Below are positions 58,244 to 64,000 of a DNA stretch of 64,000 bases, one piece after another. Made by a program: the position numbers and the translations under genes. Every line of letters starts with the position of its first letter. Position 1 is the stretch's first letter. A model generated the notes under the pieces. The model saw nothing but the letters and a program-made list of their open reading frames with translations, was not told the DNA's origin and ran no database searches. Origin of the DNA: Amblyornis subalaris (lineage: Eukaryota > Chordata > Aves > Passeriformes > Ptilonorhynchidae). The stretch lies in contig JACAXG010000013.1 of assembly GCA_018881555.1 (NCBI GenBank), positions 8,532,191-8,596,190 of the forward strand, written 5' to 3'.

Positions 58244-61200
58244 TTAATTTGTCTCCTCTTTCTTTCTTTCTACCTGGCTCCCTNTTTCCAAGTCATCATC
58301 TGAGTCGACCAAGGATAGTGAAGGATGTGTGTTTCAGAAATGTGTATAAATGGACATTTGAAAGCCAGATGGGATTTTTATGTCCTTCTTGCACTTGATA
58401 GTTTCTTTTTTCTCCCTCTTACACAGTAACAGAANTATTAGAGGAAGAAATGACACCCACTCATCACGACTCTGTGTAACCTACCTGGATATATCCCCCA
58501 CGGCCGTAGGAAATATAAGCATGTAAGGAACCAAAATCNTGTCTGTACTGTGGTTATTTCCAGTGGGCAGTGGCGCATTTCAGCCAGCCCTAATAAGGGT
58601 CTGGACCCCAGTGGGATCTCGTCACTACTTTTCCTGTCAATTGGAAACTTAGGGAGTTCTAATTTAAACCAAGCTATCTTTATTTTCCTAACAAATTAAA
58701 AAATCTGCAGTTATATTTCAGTAAGGAAAGCATCTTGGGTTAAATGTTAGAGGAGAAAGCCTTTAAATTAATTTCTGTTCTATCTTTTGAAAAAGTCTGA
58801 AGTCAAGACTTCAGGCATTTTTCCAGCAATGAAAGGTTATATAGACTGTGCCTCTTTCTCTAATCTTTTCCTTTCTATTTAATCCCATAACACCAAAATG
58901 TTAAGTTTATTAATTTTTTTTATTATTAAATTTGCATGTTGGGGCCCTGTCTATGAGTTTTGTTGCATTTTGGCAGCAATTCAGTAAACTGACCTGGGAG
59001 TTCACAGGTGTGGCTTGGAGCAAACAAGTGACCAAGGAATCTAACAGTCAGATCTTCATGAGTTTTACAGGATATTCTTGTGGCCAAGGACAGACCTTAT
59101 AAAAATAGAAAGGATGATTAGGATGATTGTAATTGAGGTCTCAAAGACAAACAGAGAATCACAAATGTANTAAGTATTAAAATTCCTGCTCTCTGTCTAA
59201 TCTACACAGAGGTTTGGATGTGCATTTAGGTTAAAGCTTTTCACATGTGAATCTCAAAATTAACCATTTTTCAAATTTTGAATGTATTTGGGAGNAGCCA
59301 GGGAACACGGAAACCCATGGGATGGCTCAGTGTGGATTAAATCCTNCAGACCCAGATGTAGTGACAGGAGTCTATGAAAGGATGATTTAACAGAAGAAGT
59401 CTTGGATTAGGATTTGTAGACTAAATTTTTAGCTCAGCCACACACCTCATGTCCAGTCAGTCTGTTCCCTTTTTACTAAAATAGGATGGATGTTTCCATT
59501 TGTCAGGGGTGGTATTAAGAGAACAAATCCAATAACTGTTAATGTCTCAGGCGCTGGTGACACAAACTGTCCTGCTATTTATGCAGAGGTCAGTAAGACA
59601 GAAAAGTTGTCACCTTCTGTCTTCAATTTCACCATATGTAAAGAAAAGGAGTATTTGAATGACATCCTAAGCAGGAAAACAATGATACTGTTTGTTTTTC
59701 TACCTGTGCTTAAACTTTTTTTACTTTCATATATAGAAAAAAAACCAAGGGAACTATGCAATATCTGTTATTCTCTCAAGAGTACATCTTGTTTGGCAGG
59801 TGTGGGTAAAGACTTTAATTTTGTGCAAAGTGTAAAGATTACTCCCTCTGCCTAGACTGGCTGATAGTCTACACCTACCTGAATCTCACTCAAATGGTTG
59901 TGGTGAGGGAAGGAGGCAGCTGCGTTGTGCTTTGTTTTGGGAATAAAACCCACTTTCCTGGGNGCCTCCCAGTTGTTTAGCGTTTGAGGTTTTCTCCAAG
60001 GGGCTCTGATTTTTCCGTATTACTCTTAGTCCTTAAGTAACTCTTCGTGCATTTTCGACTCCAGTACCTTATTTTTCACATGCTAATGAAACTTGGGCTG
60101 TTTGTTACAGTTCCCTAATCAAACTTTTAAACATCTGTGTGTTTAATGAGTAGTACTGCCAGTCTTAACTGTTCAGTATGGCTGGATGATGAAAACATTT
60201 AATTTTCTCAGTAAGATATATACAAGTCAAAGCTGTGCTTCAGCATGGCACAATTAAATCTGAGTGGTCTATAGTTTTCCCAGACAAAAATAAACTGCTT
60301 TTACTTTTTGAATGTACATCTTGAACAAAGAAAGTTGAGGCAAACAAAAACTAATCACAGTCTGGCTTTAAAGTTCATGATCAGCCTTGTCCACAGAGCT
60401 GTACACCATGGTANATGACTGGAAGATGGAGGTTTAAAGCAAGTATGTAAAAGTAATGTAATGTAAATTGTACACTCTAGTAAAACTTGCTGTTTTACAA
60501 CCTGCCACAAAATTTTTGAACCTGAGATGCTCCAGATGGTCCTGACCTGGCATCCCAGCTGTGGTCGGGTGCCTGACCAGGGCTGCTGCACTGGTCTAGC
60601 CAGGAGAGCCAGAACTATAAAAGATGAGATAGTGTCATTCCAGAGAGAAAAGATGGAAATAGAGGTGAAAGGCAGTTCAGGAAAGCCGAAAGGAAAGGAG
60701 CAGGACAGGCACTTCTTGCTTGGATTTTCTCTTGAAACATACTGAAGGCTTCACAAGTTCATAAAAAGGTGTTTTAAAATATAATCTCTTCAGGCAAGAG
60801 AAGTAGATAGAGGGGATTTCTCTGTGATTGTAAATCAGGCTGGTGACAAGAGCCAGCAAGTCCCAGATCAGTTGGGCAGGAGCTGAATTTCCTTTTGGAG
60901 CCCAACTTCAAGCACCGAGGGATGTGTTCAAAGACACAGATTGCAGCTACACTCCTAACTCAGATTTGTGCCTTTGAAAATGTCCTTCCTAAATTTCAGT
61001 GCAGTCTCCCTGCTCCTGCTAGATCGTGAGACACTTTATAGTCTCCTTTTATGTTTACCTCCAGGTAAACATGGGGGAGAAACACCTTTCATTGCCNGAG
61101 ATTACAGTGAAATGAGGCCACAGGATAGTCAAGGCTTATAACCAGGATTTCTGAGTGATAGTTCCAAGACGTTCATTATAATAACAGGAGATCATCAGCA

Positions 61201-61717
61201 GCTGATGAGGGATGTGAATGAACTGAGCAATCCAGCTCCTCCCCCACTCGTAGCACCCCTGACTCACCTGCACCTGGAAGGCTGAATGGCTCTTACCGAG
61301 GAGGACAAATACTAGCTGGCAAAAGTTAGGTTATAATAGCATAAAATATAATATGAAATTAACATAAAATTAGCATATAATCTAACTGGGGGGGTATTCC
61401 ATTTAAATAGGAGTTAATTCCCTCTAAATCATTACATATGAATGTAAATACTACTGAAATAAAGTTGCTATATTTAGCAATTCCTCCCGCACTTTTCTTT
61501 CCGAGATGAAATGTTAGAGAACCCGTAAAGAATTTATTCGACAGTTTTACATTATGAAAACATACCAAAGAGGTTTCATCCCCCAAACAAAGTTCCAAGC
61601 CAAAGAAGATAAAACAGACACAAAGTAATTATTAATATTCAGGTTTGCCTGTCAGACAGTGAACANAGATGGTGATTTTGGACATGGATTTTCCCATATC
61701 AACTAGTTGCATTGCCT
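58244..61717. other. Non-coding interval, no gene recognised
   Basis: Unique-looking. The plus strand is open for 121 codons at 59490-59855 with no recognisable domain. No repeat family was identified. Confidence 0.45.
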
Positions 61718-61778
61718 CTGTTGTATGGTTGGACCTGATAATCTCAAGGGTCTTTTTTAACATCTATGACTCTATANA
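61718..61778 (+). repeat. CR1 LINE 3' tail, very short fragment
   Basis: The terminal segment is 'tggttggacctgataatctc', 'aagggtctttttt', 'aacatctatgactctat', matching the 'ggttggact...gatgatctca...ggtcttttccaaccta...gattctat' tail. It is old and diverged. Confidence 0.8.
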
Positions 61779-61900
61779 GACACATGAAAATCACACAATA
61801 TAAAAGAAAAGGCAAGAGAAAGTCACTGTACTTTTATTAAAACTTAGAAAATTCTAGATTAAAAGAAAGAAACAGAATAAGTATCTTCTGGAGTGTGCTG

Positions 61901-61914
61901 TTTCCCCGGGGAAA
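61901..61914. repeat. 14-base perfect palindrome
   Basis: The sequence tttccccggggaaa is its own reverse complement, in otherwise AT-rich DNA. Confidence 0.9.
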
Positions 61915-61965
61915 TCTGTGACCTCAAAAAACCATCCTCAACATCTTTTGGCTTTGGTCTGATGA

Positions 61966-62262
61966 TTTCCCTATAGTAACTCAACACTGAGGAAGGAGCA
62001 ATTAGCAAGAGTTGTGGTTAAAGAAGTTCGAATTGATGGAGGACACCTGACCAGCACTGCCCCAAACATGCTCTTCATTTTCAAGAATATTGCCATTCCC
62101 TCTGCAGTTACAGCTCAGCAGTGCTGCCAAGAGGAGCTAATTCCAGATGTGAAGGACTGTCCCAACTACAAGAGANGAAAGATTACTGCAGAACGTCATG
62201 GGGTTTAAACTGAGGAAGTTTTAGTTGCAGGAAAATCTGTCTTAATGACTGGCATCAAGTAA
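61966..62262 (+). other. Open segment, possibly a decayed exon, unidentified
   Basis: The plus strand is open from 61966 to a stop at 62206-62208, with 17 more in-frame codons to a second stop at 62260. Residues look protein-like: LRKEQLARVVVKEVRIDGGH, then a Cys-rich AQQCCQEELIPDVKDCPNYK. An acceptor-like 'gatgatttccctatag' ends at 61976. No good donor was found. The opposite strand is open for 134 codons just downstream (62609-62205), so chance openness is a concern. I recognise no family. Confidence 0.22.
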
Positions 62263-64000
62263 CATGTGGTCTTGGAGTTGTCAATAAGAGGCATCTGAGC
62301 TCCCTTTTGGGAATATTCTGAAAAGCTCCTAATTGTGGATGAGGAGAAGTGGTAGGTCTTTTGATTAAAGTGGTTAAAGTAATCTTCTGATACAGAAATT
62401 TCCCATTTGATATGAGTCCTTCTTTGATTACTGTAAGAATAACTATTTATTGGACTCNCAGGGGCTGGTGCTTTAGGGATTGCAGCACTTGAACCCAGAC
62501 CTCCTGTATTGCAGTGGGGGTGGTAATCACCAGGCAACAGTGTGAATATTGCCCCCTTTTCTGTCTCTATTCCTCCTTCTCCTGCTTCTCTCAAAGTGTC
62601 TTGTTTCAATTATAATGCAAATTAAAATCCATTTCCATTTATGAAATGAATCTTTGTTTTCCAGCCAGACTTAATCAAAACCCCAAGCCAGGCTCTGTTT
62701 CTGTACTTCTCTTTGGGGCTGATTTCAGTTGCCTTTAAGGCGACTTGCTGCCATTGCAAAGAGCCCTCAAAGTGCTGGATATTTCAAACACCATTTTAAC
62801 TTGCTGGAANACCAGAGTGTATGAAAGTCTTTAGCAGTTTTATCCTTCCGTGGCTGAATTATGTGCCCTTGAATTACACACATTTACCATAGACCCTCAC
62901 TAAAAAGATGAGATGTTTCTTGGATTTTCTCCAGAGACTTCACTCACTAGGAATACTAAGTTTCCTGTGTNTAGCTCTGAGTTTTCTCTTCTGTCTTCCT
63001 GTAAGTTTACTCCTTGTCTGCAGTTTTGCCACTATTCAAGATTATGTCAGCTGCTGACACCATGAGTTTCCCAGGTTTAAGGAGAGGAAGCAGCCTTGGT
63101 CTCCCTTCCCAGTCTCACCNTTTCGATGCACAATAAAGCAGAGCTAAAACAGGAAATTATTTCAGAGAAGCACATTGGAAAATATGGCCAGAAGGAGGCG
63201 GCTCAGCCCCCCAGTTCCCTCCAGCCNTGGAGTGACAGTTTCAACAGTGAACTTAATCCCTGTTTAATCCAATATTCCCAAACTAAATATTTCTTTTGAT
63301 GTTTAAAGAGAAAAATATGTCGTTTTCTCAAATTCTTTGTGTCACAGGAATCTATCATGCAGAGATGAAACCCTTNATGTGTTTGAAGGCCTTCATCACC
63401 TATTGTTGCATTTTGCATCTTCCTTCTGTGGCCAACNTTTTTCACCCTCTTCATTGTGTCAATGTCCACCTGGAAGAAGCTGCTTCAACAGATCTGTCAT
63501 AAACTGGAATCAGCATGGCACATGTAAATCTCTATAAATGGGTGTCTTTCTAAAATAATCATGTTTGCCCACATCTTAAAGAAATTAACTCTTCATAATG
63601 TTGTGACTGGCAATTAATTTCCCTGCCTGAGGAAGGCAGCCCACCTCTTGAGCTGAAGAATCACTTCTACTTCCACTGAACTCTTGTAGAAACTTGGATC
63701 CAGAAGCAATGCTGATGCAACTTATAGCTGGCAATTTTCATGTCTTGCTTTTGTAAAGGTTATGAAAATATTTNTTTTTTTTTTGGTGTGGCTTCTGTTG
63801 TTTGGGTTTGTTTGTTCCCTCTGTGGTGCTTTTTCTGTTTCCTCTTTTCTTTNATGTCTCTGTTGGACCAAAAGAGAAGGAGATAAAATATTTTCTCAGA
63901 GTTCTCCAGCACATTGCAGTTGCTGATTTGTTCTCAGCTTGGGTATCCAATCAGAATTTCTAGCTGTCCTGTTCTGATTAAATGCATATGAGAAACATCT
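62263..64000. other. Non-coding interval to window end
   Basis: The minus strand is open at 62205-62609 without a recognised domain. A T-run lies at about 63770-63784. The remainder is unique-looking, and no repeat family was identified. Confidence 0.5.

Noticed and set aside
59490..59855. 121-codon plus-strand open frame
   Set aside because: It has no recognisable domain and no convincing splice sites. The middle becomes a T-rich hydrophobic run typical of AT-rich chance frames.
62020..62032. B-box-like word (aagttcgaattg) suggesting a tRNA gene or tRNA-derived SINE
   Set aside because: The consensus ends (GG and CC) are missing, and no A box or cloverleaf arms lie at the right spacing.
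1..64000. Bacterial or phage features (operons, ribosome-binding sites, CRISPR arrays, insertion sequences)
   Set aside because: The open frames are short, overlapping and unspaced. No regularly spaced repeats exist, and the CR1 content shows an avian genome.

Overview
The window reads as vertebrate, and specifically avian, nuclear DNA. The main evidence is at least fifteen fragments of the CR1 LINE family carrying the 3' tail typical of birds. They occur on both strands, are truncated at the 5' end and differ in age. There is no operon-like packing, no ribosome-binding sites, no tRNA or rRNA, no CpG-island-like stretch, and no open reading frame I can assign to a known host gene. Isolated single-base Ns recur every few hundred bases, which looks like ambiguous consensus calls and not scaffold gaps.

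Layout. From 1 to 12.7 kb there is non-coding sequence with six CR1 fragments (about 2.9, 5.1, 6.1, 9.0, 11.5 and 12.6 kb). From 12.7 to 24.8 kb lies a CR1-poor stretch with AT-rich blocks, one small ancient MIR-like piece, a CTCF-like motif and simple runs. From 24.8 to 29.5 kb there are three more CR1 copies and an ancient MIR/L2-like piece. From 29.5 to 39.4 kb there is a long interval without CR1. It holds AT-rich blocks with homeodomain-type palindromes, a perfect hairpin, another MIR-like relic, and several minus-strand segments that look like exons but that I cannot name. From 39.3 to 48 kb there is a local tandem duplication, four CR1 copies, and the most notable element here: a decayed reverse-transcriptase region on the minus strand (about 43.3-44.1 kb) whose motifs resemble the RTE clade of LINEs and not CR1. 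From 48 to 64 kb there is mostly unique sequence with simple repeats, two further CR1 fragments, an ancient SINE-like piece and a region at 62 kb open on both strands.

Interpretation. The window is best read as intergenic or intronic DNA. Nothing in it forms a pathway. CR1 copies run 11 plus to 4 minus. With the minus-strand exon-like segments, that bias would fit lying in an intron of a minus-strand gene, but this is only a suggestion. Homology searches were not possible, so families were assigned by recognising consensus motifs by eye. All boundaries are approximate to about 10-30 bases.
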